NCBI GenBank assembly: GCA_030533445.1
Contig: CM060070.1
Span: 24,271,501 to 24,335,500, forward strand
Direction: 5' to 3'
Origin: Cyprinodon diabolis
Taxonomy: Eukaryota > Chordata > Actinopteri > Cyprinodontiformes > Cyprinodontidae
DNA: 64,000 nt
Shown piece after piece: positions 22,751 to 35,187 of this stretch. The position numbers were made by a program, and so were the translations under genes. The notes beneath the pieces were generated by a model. It worked only from the letters and a program-made list of their open reading frames with translations, was not told where the DNA came from and did no database searches. Numbering within the stretch: position 1 is the first letter of the stretch; each line of letters begins with the position of its first letter.

Positions 22751-23735
22751 CTTTTGTTGAATGTCCTGAATAAATCATATTTAAATTTTACGTTTATTGA
22801 ACATAACCTGACAACGGAAGTACAGTAAATACTTATTCACATCAATATACTAAAACCTAAGGTGACAAATACTGAATTATTTCTTTTATTTATTTTTAAA
22901 AATGGCTAATTCTTGGGGAGAGGGGCAAGTTATGCATACCATAAATGTTTTTATTTAGACAGCATAGATGCATAACTATGTGTCTAGCTTTATTAGAGAG
23001 AATTTTTGAAAATGTGTCTGTCCTTGCTGATTAATTTGAAAAATATTGGATGTTTTACTTTTTTCTGATGGTACATTGAGATTAGTGTGGATTAACAGTG
23101 AACTGGTTCTGGTGTCAATCCGTTCTTGTCCACCCCTCAGTGCATAGTGTTGCCTTTGCTGCCATCGTCTACAACTGTAGGCATTCTATTGTTTTCTTAT
23201 GCACCTCACGTTAAACTATCAGCAAGCTGTTGCCTGCTGCACGTTGGTACGGGTACGCCGCTAAAGAAAAAGATGACCACACCACAACGGTACCATAAAC
23301 ATTTTACAGTGTGCTTACTTCTGTGATTTAGCTCTCCATCTTATGGCTTGTGGCAAACTTTAATAAGGATTAATTATTGATTTGTTTCAATGATGGTATA
23401 TATCTTCCTTCTACTCTTCAATAAAGGCCATAGTTTTGAAATGAAAGACTAATAGTTGTTTTTTTTTTTCTTGAGAGTTACCATGAGCCCCAGTTACCTC
23501 TCTGATTAATGGTCACTATTAGTTTAGGTAGACAGCTGTTTTGGTATTGTAAATGAATTCTCTCTGTGTTATGCTGCTTCCAAATACATCAAATTCCACA
23601 TTCCATACAGCTTTTACTTCACTTTTCACTAGGTAAACACAGTAAGAACTCTAACCAGGGTAGGAATGGGAATATCTGGACTGCTGTGCTGAATCTGGAC
23701 AATCCTCGGTCATGATACTCCATGAACCAATACCT
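22751..23735. other. Non-coding DNA, nothing recognised
   Basis: AT-rich sequence with short ORFs only; no splice-framed exon or repeat family was identified. Confidence 0.5.
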
Positions 23736-24530
23736 AGACTTAGACAACATTTATTGCCATTTTGCATACACAGAGTATATACAAAGCGAAATTTCGTTTT
23801 GTATAGCTCTTATGATATTTCCATTTTTTTAAGTGCAGCAGTGAGCAGATGTAAACATTATGGGAGAAAAAACATGGCCATTAATATGGTCAGTTTGAAG
23901 CAGGATCTGTGACATGATTTAGAGTTTTTTCAACATTCAGCTGTCTGATGGTGGTAGAGAAGAAGCTGCGAAGCCTCTTCCCAGAAGGCAGCAGCGAGAG
24001 CAGTCCATGGTGGGCGTGTAAGGGGTCATTGATAATGTTACGGGCTAGGGACCCGCAGGGCTGAAATGTCTTTTATGGAGGGTAGAGGAGCCCCGATGAT
24101 TTTCTCTGATCTTCTTAGGCCGATTTTTCCTGAAGTCGACAATGATCTCCTTCGTTTTCTCCACATTCAGGATCAGGCTGTTTTATCTGCACCAGTCCAC
24201 CAGCTGCTCCACCTCCTCTCTGTAGTCCCAGTTGTTCTACTGCACCACAGTAGTGTTGTCTGCAGACTCCATGATGTGATTGGTGGTGGACCTGGGGACG
24301 CAGCCCTGTGTCATCAGAGTGAACAGCATGGGGCTCAGGATGCAGCCCTGAGGCACTCCAGGTGTGCTAGGCTCAGGTGGAGAGCAGAGAAGATGTCCTC
24401 TTCAGTAGAGCGGTTCCATCTGTAGGCAAACTGCGATGGGTCGAATGTTGCGGGGAGACTGGATAATTCTGATGGATGAGGCTTGTCAAATAGAGCGTAC
24501 GGTGTTCCTAGACTGAACAACAAAAACAAA
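23736..24530 (-). mobile_element. L2/CR1-like LINE, internally deleted
   Basis: On the - strand the order is RT text at about 24530-24380 (LPATFDPSQFAYRWNRSTEE, then IFSALHLSLAHLE), then RT text in broken frames (an LSPMLFTL-like part, a degraded active-site region, and a VEKTKEIIVDFR-like part), then the C-terminus and a 3' end AATAAATGTTGTCTAAGTC at about 23736. Part of RT is missing between the LAHLE segment and the next block. It is the same family as the + strand 3' end at 42655-43245, which also ends GTTGTCTAAGTC. Confidence 0.8.
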
Positions 24531-26219
24531 GGTTACACAAGTGTAGCGAACGGCGTAAGTGGTCCATCATAATACCTGAAACATATGAATATGCATACAT
24601 TTCCATGTTTCATACCAATATGGCATAACGACACAACAATAGGTCCGTAAGCAACATTATCTGGATGGGCCCTATATAAAGTACAACACCCCATCCAAAC
24701 CCAACCCCATGGATGAATAAACTTAAGTTTAATCTGCTGTAAAATTAGTCTTATCGGGCTAACTTGAGTTTCAAAGACCCCGGGAGAGACGTCCTAGTCC
24801 ACTATTGCGTAGAGGGCCCACCAGGTGTCAGTGACGGGGCCCCTAAGAGGTCCGGGGCCCCAAAGCAACTATGGTCTCTGCTTACAGATGTTTATGCCAT
24901 TGTGTCATACACAGTACATCTCAAAATGATTTGTTCTTGTTTAAATTAATCAGGCAAGCTGTGCTTATATGTCCTGTCATGCAAAGGTTTGTGGGCAACT
25001 GTATAACTCCTAGCAGCAAAGAGGAATGTCTGCAGGTCCATGGACTAAATGAACTCTTAATAGGAAACATCCTGCCTCCTCTTCATATCTCCTTGCCAGC
25101 ACTATTCGTGAAGCAGTTAGTTCCATGACATTGATTGGGATTATCTGCATGACAGTTATAAGCAAGGTAGCATCCTACAATTCCTTCGGATCCTTTTTCT
25201 TTCATTACTACCAGCTGCTGTGTCCCAGTCACTGTATGATTGTATCCATTGTGTTTTTATCCCTTGTAAAATGAACTCATTTATAACATCATATTTTCCT
25301 TATGCAAATGTATTCAATGCATGCTTGGGTTTTTCTTCTACACATAGAGTATATAAAAAACCTATATAGTATATATAAAAAAAAAGCAGTATTGTTCGCA
25401 ATAAAGCTTGTTAACCAATGTTTGAAAACTTATATGGTAACCAAACCAAGTAAACTCCATTTCCTAGTGATATTTCCCGGATATTATTTAAAGTTGTCAG
25501 ATTTTTATTTATCAACATTTTTTAAAGCCATCAACGCTATTATAAATGTGATTTAGTTCGATTTGGATAATTACATCTATTTATTTGGTTTATTTGATAG
25601 GAACTCATACAACAACAAAGACAATCTTTTGTGCAGATGTCTGATGTCTGCAGCATAGAGCTTATAGCAGAAGCTTATTTGCAGCACTTGTCCGTGGATG
25701 GGTTTACAAATCAGAGTTAAAACTAAAATACAGTAACATGACAAAGTGGCAATAATAATGTTTACAGAACTAATTGAACTTCTATAATATGACTAAGGAA
25801 GAAAAACAAATATGACAACATTTGGAAAGCTCTGACGTTGCTTTTGAAGGCTGTGAAGGGAATGCTGATTAAAACTGTTTAATTCAAACATTTGAGTTTC
25901 TGTGCTACAAATGATAAAGAGCAATAAGAAAAGAGAATAAAGTCACAATAATGACACAGTTACTCTACTGTTCATATTTGCCTCTGAAGATCTGATTTGG
26001 TCAGATCATAAACCATAGAGAAAAGAAAAAACTCCTTGAATATGAAAAAAATATGCAAACATGATACGAAAAGCCCTTGGATAAAATTCAAATCCAAGCC
26101 CTTCTTCATGTGAAGTAATAATTCTAACAACTGCTCCACTGCATAGCTTTAATATACAAACAGAAGTTAACAAAATGTCTTACAAAAATTGTGAACAATA
26201 TGTGATTTGGTAAATATAA
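24531..26219. other. Non-coding DNA, nothing recognised
   Basis: No gene or repeat family was identified. The ORFs of up to 85 codons (24764-25556) lack recognisable features. Confidence 0.5.
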
Positions 26220-26670
26220 AAAATAGGGGCAGCAGCTCTATCTGTTCTTAATCTAAGAAATAGAAGTGAAATCCTAGATACAGTAAATTTCAAAGATAGA
26301 AACCAAATGCAGATGTTATGTATTTCATTTGAAACAGATATATCTGGTATTCAGAAATTATTTAAGTTAAGAGAGAATAAATATAATTTGCGAGGTTTGT
26401 TTATATTTGAATGTGCAAAAGAGAAGAGCCAGATAAAGTCTAGATGTGTTTCAGTTATTGGTGTGAAAATGTGGAATGAACTGAATGATGATTTAAAGTC
26501 ATGTCCTTTCTTGGTGAATTTTAAAAGGGCTTTAAAATCTAAAATGATAAAATCCTATGTTATGTAGACTTGAATATTTATATACGCAGTAAAGAACCTG
26601 GTAGATTGTAAAGGTTGGAAGTATAAAACAGGGTAGGCAATAATAAGCTTTGCTTCAGCCTATTCCTTTT
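26220..26670 (+). mobile_element. LINE 3' fragment (RT C-terminal region)
   Basis: The frame at 26307-26567 encodes NKYNLRGLFIFECAKEKSQI, then KSRCVSVIGVKMWNELND, then FKRALKSKMIKSY. This is the C-terminal pattern of an L2/Jockey-related teleost LINE (N-LR...K+R..S+.G...WN.L...+). The following sequence CAATAAGCTTTGCTTCAGCC resembles that family's 3' end. The catalytic part is absent. Confidence 0.7.
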
Positions 26671-26724
26671 TTTTGGTAAATTGCTGGTTTTGTTTTGTTT
26701 TGATATTGTTGTTTTGTTGTTTAA

Positions 26725-27233
26725 AGCTACAGTGTGTAATTTTTAGCGACATCTAACGTCCAGACTGCAGACCGCAGCAACATGAACATCTCCCCCCCAC
26801 CGCTTCTCCCCCCCAACAGTACGGCGAGCGTTACGGGACAAAATGTCTTCCACGACGTCAGCATCACCTACCTTCTCAAGTGATGAGGTTTGTTTACATA
26901 GATAATTTTACAGATAGTATTCTCAGGCATAATACTGCCATCTATTGTTCAGTACCGCCTCAGTTCATCTCTCTCAACTTGCCGTAGTTACTTTCGAGCG
27001 TAATGGGCGATTTCGCAATCGCTAGTTTGTTGGCTCTGCTCTGCCGTAGCACAAAGATGTCTGCCTCCATGGCTGCGAGACCCGCTCCTATGTAATTATA
27101 AATAACGAATTCTAAGGCAACGCAAATATTAAGGTTAAGAGGCTGAGCTCGTAGATGATGATAAATAACATAGTTATGTATAATATATTACATTTCTGAC
27201 TGTATATCCCTGTAATTATTACACACTGTAGCT
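26725..27233. mobile_element. TTAA-flanked MITE (piggyBac-type ends)
   Basis: A 509-bp non-coding element with terminal inverted repeats AGCTACAGTGTGTAAT and its complement at the right end. Each end directly abuts TTAA (26721-26724 and 27234-27237), the target site duplicated by piggyBac-type transposases. The interior holds C-runs and CpG-containing sequence but no transposase. Confidence 0.82.
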
Positions 27234-27393
27234 TTAATGTTAGATTATTTGCTAAAAAATAAAGTGAAAGTGAAGTGAAGAAAATTTATCTATTTAGTTT
27301 ATTTTTAGCTGAACACACCGATCCTGGGCTACAACTACACAAATGCAAGGATAATGCTCTAGAAAAGTCTCCACTCTCATACAGACATTACTA

Positions 27394-27687
27394 CACTGCA
27401 AAAAATTTAATCTAAATAAAATAGTTTTTTCTTAAAATAAGTGATCTTTTTCTTGAATTGTGGAGGAAAGTGAGACACTTTGCCAATGGAACAAGGTGAT
27501 TTACATTTAAGATAAGAAAAAAACAATTGCATTGCTTATTTCAAGGGCATATTATCTAATTATCTTGTCTTAAGAGTAAAAATACTTATTCTATTGGCAA
27601 CTCATCTTATTTATCTACCTAAATTAAGGGTAAATGCACTTAATTAAAAATTTTTTTTAACTTATTTTCTATATTGTTTTTGCAGTG
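27394..27687. mobile_element. TA-flanked MITE, CACTGCAAAAA family, copy 1
   Basis: The inverted ends CACTGCAAAAA and TTTTTGCAGTG are flanked by TA on both sides. The interior contains GTGAGACACTTTGCCAATGG, nearly identical to the second copy at 51623-51899. It is a non-coding Tc1/mariner-like miniature element. Confidence 0.78.
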
Positions 27688-27729
27688 TATGGCTGTGAGG
27701 ACACAAATTAAGGAGGGTCTACCTTTGTG

Positions 27730-27795
27730 ATTGGCTGTGTGGTCAGCAGGGGTGGGCGGGGAGCTCTAAAGGCTGCCTGGCTTCAGCAGCAGCTG
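27730..27795 (+). promoter_or_regulatory. ctxn1: Candidate core promoter (likely ctxn1)
   Basis: Within about 45 bases are an inverted CCAAT box (ATTGG, 27730-27734), a GC box (GGTGGGCGGGG, 27751-27761) and a weak TATA-like CTCTAAAGG (27764-27772). The spacing suits a start site around 27790-27800. Local G+C is clearly above the flanks. The transcript would be +. The link to cortexin-1 rests on it being the only downstream + strand gene found, about 19 kb away. Confidence 0.5.
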
Positions 27796-27892
27796 AGCAG
27801 CAGGAGAACCGCAGGAGGAGCGCATTGGAAAGTTTGAGGGTTCAGCAGCGCAAACTAAGCAGAGCCTCATCCCCCCTGGACCCCGGAACAAG
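27795..27892 (+). other. ctxn1: Candidate non-coding first exon with splice donor
   Basis: GC-rich sequence directly downstream of promoter motifs ends at GAACAAG|GTTAGT, a good donor (GT at 27893-27894). It has no ATG-led frame of note on the + strand. Cortexin genes commonly have a non-coding first exon followed by one coding exon, and a good acceptor sits at 47166-47167 just before the ctxn1 start. The exact 5' end is a guess. Confidence 0.45.
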
Positions 27893-28349
27893 GTTAGTGA
27901 ATCACTACAGACACAAACCTTCAACTTAAAATAGGTTAATAAAATAAATGCACAATTAAAGGAACACATCTGCGCATCAGACTTAAACCCGAATCGGTTG
28001 ATGAGAGGTTTTCAAATTATTTGAAAAGACAATCCGCTGATATTAAAGTTTCCATCCAGATCATGTGGATCAAACTTTGAAAATATAAGATTAGTCCTGT
28101 GAGCTATACGCTGACAAAGCTGTCAAAGCAGAACAAACTGTTCCTGTAAAAGCAGTAAAAGAAATCAAGGTCTGCAGATAATACTGTAATTACCTTTATG
28201 GATAAGCGCTAAACGTCTGAATAATTTTACTGTATGCTGTATAAATAAAAATAAAATAAAATGCATTTATACCAATTTCTCCAGTCTGATAAATTAGATA
28301 ATTATTCTAGACATTTTCTTAATGTTCACCAGGATCTAAGTAACTTCAA

Positions 28350-28640
28350 TTCATTTTATTTATATAGCGCCAATTCACAACACATGTCATCTCAAGGCAC
28401 TTTACAGTTGAACAGATCATACTGTGAAATTGATTCAAAGTTTTCTATCTAAGGAAAACCAGTTGATTGCATCGACTCATTGACTGGTATGCAATCTCTT
28501 ACGCTTAGCATGCTTGTAGTGACAGTGGAGAGGAAAAACTCCCTTTTAACAGGAAGAAACCTCCAGCAGAACCAAGCTTGGTGTGAGCGGCCATCTGCAG
28601 AGACCGACTGGGGCTCAAGGAGAAAGAAGCAGAGATACAG
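28350..28640 (+). repeat. Dispersed teleost repeat (TTTATATAGCGCC family)
   Basis: It begins ATTTATATAGCGCCAATTCA, then CTCAAGGCACTTTACA, then a GAGGAAAAACTCCCTTTTAA stretch followed by GGAAGAAACCTCCAGCAGAA. These phrases recur widely in fish genomes. It is non-coding, class uncertain (SINE-like). Confidence 0.65.
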
Positions 28641-30029
28641 ACAACTTAAGATCATAAAAAAAAAAACATTGGATTATGTAAGCCACTGAAAATTTTTATT
28701 TTTTAAATTTATTTGAGTCAGCTAGTTGTTTTTTTTTAATTCTTAAATGAACAAATTTATACAAACAAAAACATTCGTACAAATACAGTAAGAAGAAACG
28801 CATACCGGTAAATAAGGAGAAAGATAATGATAATAATAATAAATATTAAATTGTATACATTTATAATAATGCCTCCTGGATTTACTTGGACTGTCGTCAC
28901 CTTCAGGAAATTTGGACCCCACTGTCTTGAAATCAGGTGAATATTATCAGTATTGATGCACCACAGATGCACAGCCTTAAGGAGGGAAGTTGATTCAATG
29001 TAAAACTGTGTCTGAACACACATTTTTTGTGTGTGTGTGTTTCAGTTTGTTTTCCTATTTTAATAAGAAGTACTGATTGAATTGTTTGTTATGTGGGAGA
29101 AACAATTACGTTTTACTACCCAACAGCTAATGGCAAAAAATGGTAAAAATGGCCTCTTATGTCTTAATGGAAGTTGTAATATTTGAGTTTTTATTTTATT
29201 TTATGCAACACATCCTAGATCATGCTATCTTTCCACTGAGATTATTTTTTCCCTGTTTGTTTTATGTTTCATTGTTTGTTTAAAGACTGAATTTAATAAA
29301 ACTGAGACAGGCTGTGTGTGTAGCACAACAGGGAAACCACAATAGATTTTGATACAGGCTAATATAAAACATGTTGAAACTCCAGGCACACAGCCAGATA
29401 GGCTGGTTCAGGGGGGGAAAAAAATCTAAGCTTTTTTAATAACCATATCTGCTATACTTTTTGATGGCATATGAAAAAAAACAGCTTCATTATCCCTTCC
29501 CTATGCTACTGATGCACTATAAATATATAACACTCCAATTCCATGTTTTCTAACTATGGCAAACTGTTATATATCATACGAGGTGTACATAAACCAAGAT
29601 TTATAATTTCTTTATTATTTTTATCGATGTAGAAGTACATTTTTTATTTATTATGATAAATTTCCTTGATTAACCTAAAACCCCACAAATATTACAGATT
29701 TTAAGGTTAACTGAAAACTCTGCGTTGCAATCTACCCTTATTTACTCTGGTAATGCTCCATAGTAAGATCCCCTCATTAAACAAAAAAATCCCATAAAAC
29801 GCATTGTTCTTGTCCTATCATTTGCTGCAGTGTAAAATGCAAAAGTTTGCAATAGCTAATATCCAATATTCTAAGTCTAAGCCAGACTACACCTTTATCA
29901 TTGTTGAATTAATTTCCTGCATCAGGATCAGTAGTTCCCTTATATATTTATTGCATAATTTAAACAACTTTCAAAAAACATGCTAATATCCTCCAACCTC
30001 TAACCTTTTTATACTTTTTATATATATTT

Positions 30030-30236
30030 TTTTTATTTATCCATATATTTATCCTAAGTGTATATATTAGTATATTTTTTGCATGCCTTATACCCCAGTG
30101 TTTTTAGAGATTTTTATAATTTTATTTACCTATTTCATATTATATATTTCATGTTGCACGATTGTACCATAAAAAATTCCTAGTTGTGAACTCCTTCACT
30201 AACAATGGCAATAAACCCGATTCTGATTCTGGTAAG
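30030..30236 (+). mobile_element. Short LINE 3' end
   Basis: It ends CAATGGCAATAAACCCGATT then CTGATTCTGG, the short-repeat tail (TTCTGA-type) typical of fish L2-like LINE 3' ends. The upstream sequence is too AT-rich and diverged to define the start. Confidence 0.45.
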
Positions 30237-30916
30237 CTCATACTGCTCTCTGCGGATGCTTTGCTCACACTGATGAGGATTCAATCAGGTCAGCCTGCTG
30301 AATGCTGGAAGTTTTCTGATTAATGCAGTTTATAAGCATATCATCCTTATGGGCACTCATAAACCCATTATAGTGTAACGAACCCTAGCCTTTTGCTTTA
30401 TTATAGCCTGTATATTTTTTGTAATTATTTATATTCATAAAAGGGAGATGTAAGTTGCTCATAACTTTATTTTGCTGTTAGCAAAAGAACTTAATTTGGG
30501 GAAATGATCATCTTCAGGTGGGTGTTTTGATCCTCTCTCCGCCATTGTGCTCCTATGTTATGCAGTTCTGGTAGCGTTTAAAAGGCAGGGAGAGAGGCTG
30601 AGGCATGAGTGGCAGTTACTCACATGGAGAAATATGCATGTGTGGCTGGCCCTGCTTTTAAACAATAGTCTGGAGAAAAAAGTCCCTCTAAATAGGTACT
30701 TTAATTTCTTTATATTAATATTTCTTTTAAAATCTTTCTGTTGCAAATGATAAATTATTGCTCATTCCTCCTTTCAATCTTGATACATTTTAAACTATTT
30801 GCGATTAGGCATGCACCGATCCATATACTTTTACTTCTATTCAAAGTCAAATACATAAGTTGCAATGCTTTCCTGAAAACAGAGTTCTGTTTGCTTTAAT
30901 GTTATCATAATCCTCA

Positions 30917-31134
30917 CTTGAGGAGTGGTTAGGGCATTGTGCTCGGGTTCCAGAGGTTTTGAGTTCAAGCCTCACACCCACTTTGGGTCCCTGAGCAAGA
31001 CCCCTAAACACACACTGCTCCCCGGGTGCCGCACATTGGCAGCCCACTGCTCCCCAAGGGGATTGGTTAAATGCAGAGAGTGAATTTTGTTGCTTGTACT
31101 TGTGACAGTGTAAGGAAAATAAAATAAAAAAAAG
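30917..31134 (+). mobile_element. tRNA-derived SINE
   Basis: The head has tRNA-gene-like promoter words: GTGGTTAGGGC (A-box-like) and GAGTTCAAGCC (B-box-like). The body contains CCCTGAGCAAGACCCCTAA and CACTGCTCCCCGGG, a combination common to teleost SINEs. It ends in an A-rich tail (AAAATAAAATAAAAAAA). Confidence 0.75.
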
Positions 31135-34100
31135 CTGTAGATCATTACTATGGACTTTTTTAGGAGTCTGCCATAAACTCTTCTCCAAAAGCAAGTATAT
31201 GTTTGAATGTACACATGTAAAGCCTGAAAGGCAACTTGAGGTTCGTATGAGGTCAGAAAGGGAAGTCATAAAAACAGTAAATCATGATAACATGACAAAT
31301 TCCATCCTGAAAATACAACAGCAAGGGTTCACTTTGTCTTTTTATTAAGTTCATTTAGATAATGGGTAAAACCCCTTCTGCTGTTCAAGAGACTTTTAAC
31401 CTTGATTAAAGTTATTAGACTTAATACATGCCTGTATGGATTGGACCCATTTTGACCAATACCTGACCTAGAATTTTCTTCAATCTTGGGAAATATATTG
31501 ATATTAATATTGGGCCCTTCTCTAATTGCAACAGAACTTTGGAGAAAAAAAGAAATACATTTATACTCTGAAGGATTCCTTTTGATTGAATACAACTCTT
31601 GGTGTTATATTCTCCTTGAGTCCTCTTTTGCAAAAGCTTCAATAGATGCCTAAATACGTTGAAGAACAGATGACCTGCAATGCTATGATTTCCGTCCGTC
31701 CTCTAATATGATCTCAATATGATGTAGAAATATAGATATACATTTTTATGTAGAGAAATACTTATTGAGATTTTTATACTAATTGATGCAAATTTAGGCT
31801 TGTTATTTGGTTGATGTTTTTGTAAGAATAGTCATGCTGGACAGAAAGAAATTATTAACATTTGGCAGAATATTTTAGTTTGTTTTTTCTGTTTTATGAC
31901 ATCGAGAGTAGACAAAGCATGACATTACTGCTGCCAATAGGGCTGCAATGAAAGATGAATATATCTGAATAGAATGTTTAAAGCTACAGTGGAGTATCAA
32001 AATAAGTGGTCCCCTTAATTGTGCTTGTCCCCATTTGCACTTACCGGTGGTGAGTCTGACATAGTGCAAAAATTGCAAATCTTATTTTGGAAAGTAAGCT
32101 TGTATGACTGATGCAAACAGCAGCTTTAAACAGAGCGTTCACAAGGAGAAATGGGCTTATGCATGCTCTCACATGCGTTTAATAGGTGTTCCCACTCAAG
32201 CGCGGGTACAGGGTTGGGCATGTGCACTATACCTTTAATTAAAGTAATAGGAGACTGTTAACATGATCTAAGTAGCTTAACATATTCTCCTAAGTTTACT
32301 GTAAATGTTCCTAGACATGCCGGGGGATAAATTGGGCAAAATCACTTGGTTTTAATAAACATTTTGTGAGCTATGTTAGTTATTTTTCTTTCTTTTTTTG
32401 TTGACATGCAGAGTTTGGTTCTTTGATGCCTTAATTAGGTCATTGTAGCCACCCAGGAGAAAAAACGTCTCAAAACTGCTACACAGCCCAAGTTTGACAT
32501 TTACAAACACCATTAAAGGAATCACTAACATTACTCTATATGCTGGCAGTCTACCAGCTCAAAAAAAAGAAAAAAGAAAATCAAGTAAATAAATTAAAGG
32601 ATGTGCTTTAATGCTGAGTGGCAGGAAAATGACAATCAGCATGTGATATTGCTTAATGAGAGGACAGATGGAGACAAAGGGACAAAATAGAAATCCTGAC
32701 ATCCCTCCCTGTCAGCATATAGAACATTACAGGAAGCCCATTAGAGAATCAGGTTCTCTGCCACACAGCTATCTCTCTGTGTCACTGCCAGTCTCTGTTA
32801 TTAGCTCTGATATCGGATATCATTTACTCTCCACTGCTCACCGAGGCCGATGTTTTATTACATTGTTCAGCTGTCGTTTAAAAGCAGTCGAGTGAGGAGG
32901 TGAAGCCACTAAAGTGTCTTTGCTGCATCATTCTTACAAATTTAATTCGAATGTCACACTACACCTCTCCAATGACTTTTCACGCATTTGACACCATAAT
33001 TTATGTTATTTTTGGTGCTTTTGTGTTTTAACCACTGCATTATTTGGAGTCTTAAATCTAGTGTGCTACAGTTAGTTATTATGTTTCACACAAAGGATTA
33101 AACATCATTATTTGATGCCATCTCCTGCAGATCTCGTCAGAAAGACTTCCATTTAAGTACAGACGAGATGTAAAAAAGTCACTTTTAACCATGACGAGGT
33201 GGTCCAGTAAGTGGTTTGGATTTCTTGTTCAAGATCAGCCATCAAATATTTATCAACCATTCATCCATCACGCTTTGGTTGGTGACTCAGGCTCTGGGAT
33301 TTATTGCCCTGTCTCTGCTCAAACAACAAGCACAGGTCTATTAAATGCTTCAGAAATGTTAAAAGGGGAAAAAGTGCTGATTTCATTTGGATTTCCTGAA
33401 ATAAATCTGCCAATCGGTGAGGGAAGGACGGAACCAGAATCCTCCTTTTTCTGCCTTAGATGGATTTAGGCTGTAGATCTGCCTACCTGCCCCAGATGCA
33501 CGCCTAGTAATCATACATACTGAACAGGATAGATTTAATCCAACAAGGTGATACACTATGTCTCTCTGAGATGAGGGCATGACTTTTCATCTGTGGTTAA
33601 TGCATGTTTAGAACTCTTACTGGGGGCTTTTTTAGCCTCTTGGGATCGTAGAAGTCAGCAGTATGATTTCACTCTCTGTGCTGGAGTCAGTCATTTGACT
33701 TTTCTGGTATTTTAAGTTTGTAGACTGTATTTTCCAGGCACCACACCCTCATACACAGGATGTGGCTGAGATTTTGTGTTTTTATGCCTTGCTGACTGAA
33801 AATCATTGTTTCACATCCTGGCTCAGGGCTGCTCTGATTAGCTCACTTTGTTTTACTGTCTACAGGAAAGTTTTTGACTTTTTAATGCTGACTCTGGGCT
33901 CTTTTCCACCTTTGTTCAGAGCAAGTTATGTGTGGGTAGAACATGTAATATATATGGCCTTCATCGCAGGCTGGTTGGCTGGCTCTCTTCGATCCCGGTG
34001 GGCTTGACAGAACGGCTGCCTGATGGAAGGAAAGTGCTTCTTTGGTCTGACTTCAACTGTACTGGCATCTCTATATTGGCACACACATTCTCCTCTTGCT

Positions 34101-34356
34101 CTTTATATTGTTTTATTTGTAATTTGAGTATGTTTCCCATCATCCTACGTTCACTTTCCCCTGATTGATGCTATCTGACCCTTTGTTCTCTAAAGAATTC
34201 AGGTATTACTGCAGCTATAAATCATGGGTGTTAAGCATTCTCCAAACCACATCTCTTCATCGTTCCAATTTTTCTCCTTTCTATGGCTCTGATGTACTTT
34301 TTAACCATGCCTTGCTGTTCTTTGTCTAATCATTTCTTATATTTTAAACTTATTTT

Positions 34357-35187
34357 TGTCATGATCTCCTGATCTGGCTCTTTGGTTCTGTTCAAGTTTT
34401 CACTTCAGGTTTTCAGTTACATTTTCTAAATCTTGGGGCTGCACAGTGACGCAGTGGGTAGCACTTCTGCTTTGCAACAAGAATATTCTCTGTTCCATTC
34501 CTGGCCCGGGGTGTTTCTCCAAGGAGTTTGCATGTTCTCCCTGAGCATGCGTGGGTTCTCTCCAGGTACTCCGGCTTCCTCCCACAGTCCTAAAACATGA
34601 CTGTTAGGTTAATTGGTTTCTCTAAATTCTCCTAAGGTGTAAGTGTGTTCATTAATGGTTGTTTATCCTGTTTGTCTCTGTGTTGCCCGGCGATAGACCG
34701 GCGACCTGTCCAGGGTGTGCCCTTATCCATTGACAGCTGGAGATAGGCACCAGCAGCCCTCACGATCCAGCAGGGATAAGCATGTCAGAAAATGGATGGA
34801 TAGATAGTTTAATTTCCATTTATACTCATTTTTTGTTTTCTAGTTAAATTTAAGACCTGTTGTATTTCTTGGTTACTCTCTATTGCCCCCTTGTAGCCCC
34901 CTTCCCTTAGGTCCCTTCTAGTTACGTTTGTCCACAACTGCTGTCAATCAGTTGGTTACTTCATTCATTGTTTTGTTTTGCATATATTATCCAGTCCTCT
35001 GCGCATAATCTTTGCTCATTCCCTTCTGAAGCACTGTGTTCCCCTTTGTTCTGGTTCCTGTGTTCCCTAGTTAGTTATTTCTGGATTCATGGTTCTGTTG
35101 CAGCCACTCTAATTATTTAATCTGTAAGAAACCACCCCAGCCTCCATCTGCATTTGGGTCATCTACAAACCTCCATCCATCCTGACA
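34357..35187 (+). mobile_element. Gypsy-like solo LTR, split by a SINE-like repeat
   Basis: It starts TGTCATGATCTCC and ends CCTGACA. Removing the nested repeat (34433-34807) leaves about 456 bp, close to the solo LTR at 12534-14227, with which it shares CCCTTGT and CTTCTAGTTACGT stretches and a CTGCATTTGGGTC-type end. Flanks ATTTT and AATTT could be a decayed target duplication. No internal region remains. Confidence 0.65.
34433..34807 (+). repeat. Full-length tRNA-like dispersed repeat nested in LTR
   Basis: It begins GGGGCTGCACAGTGACGCAG with a TTCCATTCCTGGC B-box-like stretch, continues with GGAGTTTGCATGTTCTCCC and GGCGACCTGTCCAGGGTGTG, and ends AAAATGGATGGATAGATAG. It is the most complete of four copies in the window. 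Confidence 0.8.

Noticed and set aside
27781..27820. CAGCAGCAGCTGAGCAGCAG considered as a polyglutamine-coding start
   Set aside because: There is no ATG-led frame around it. It fits better as the GC-rich 5' untranslated part of the candidate first exon.
30847..31269. 140-codon - strand ORF
   Set aside because: It reads through a SINE in the antisense direction. The apparent protein is repeat-derived.
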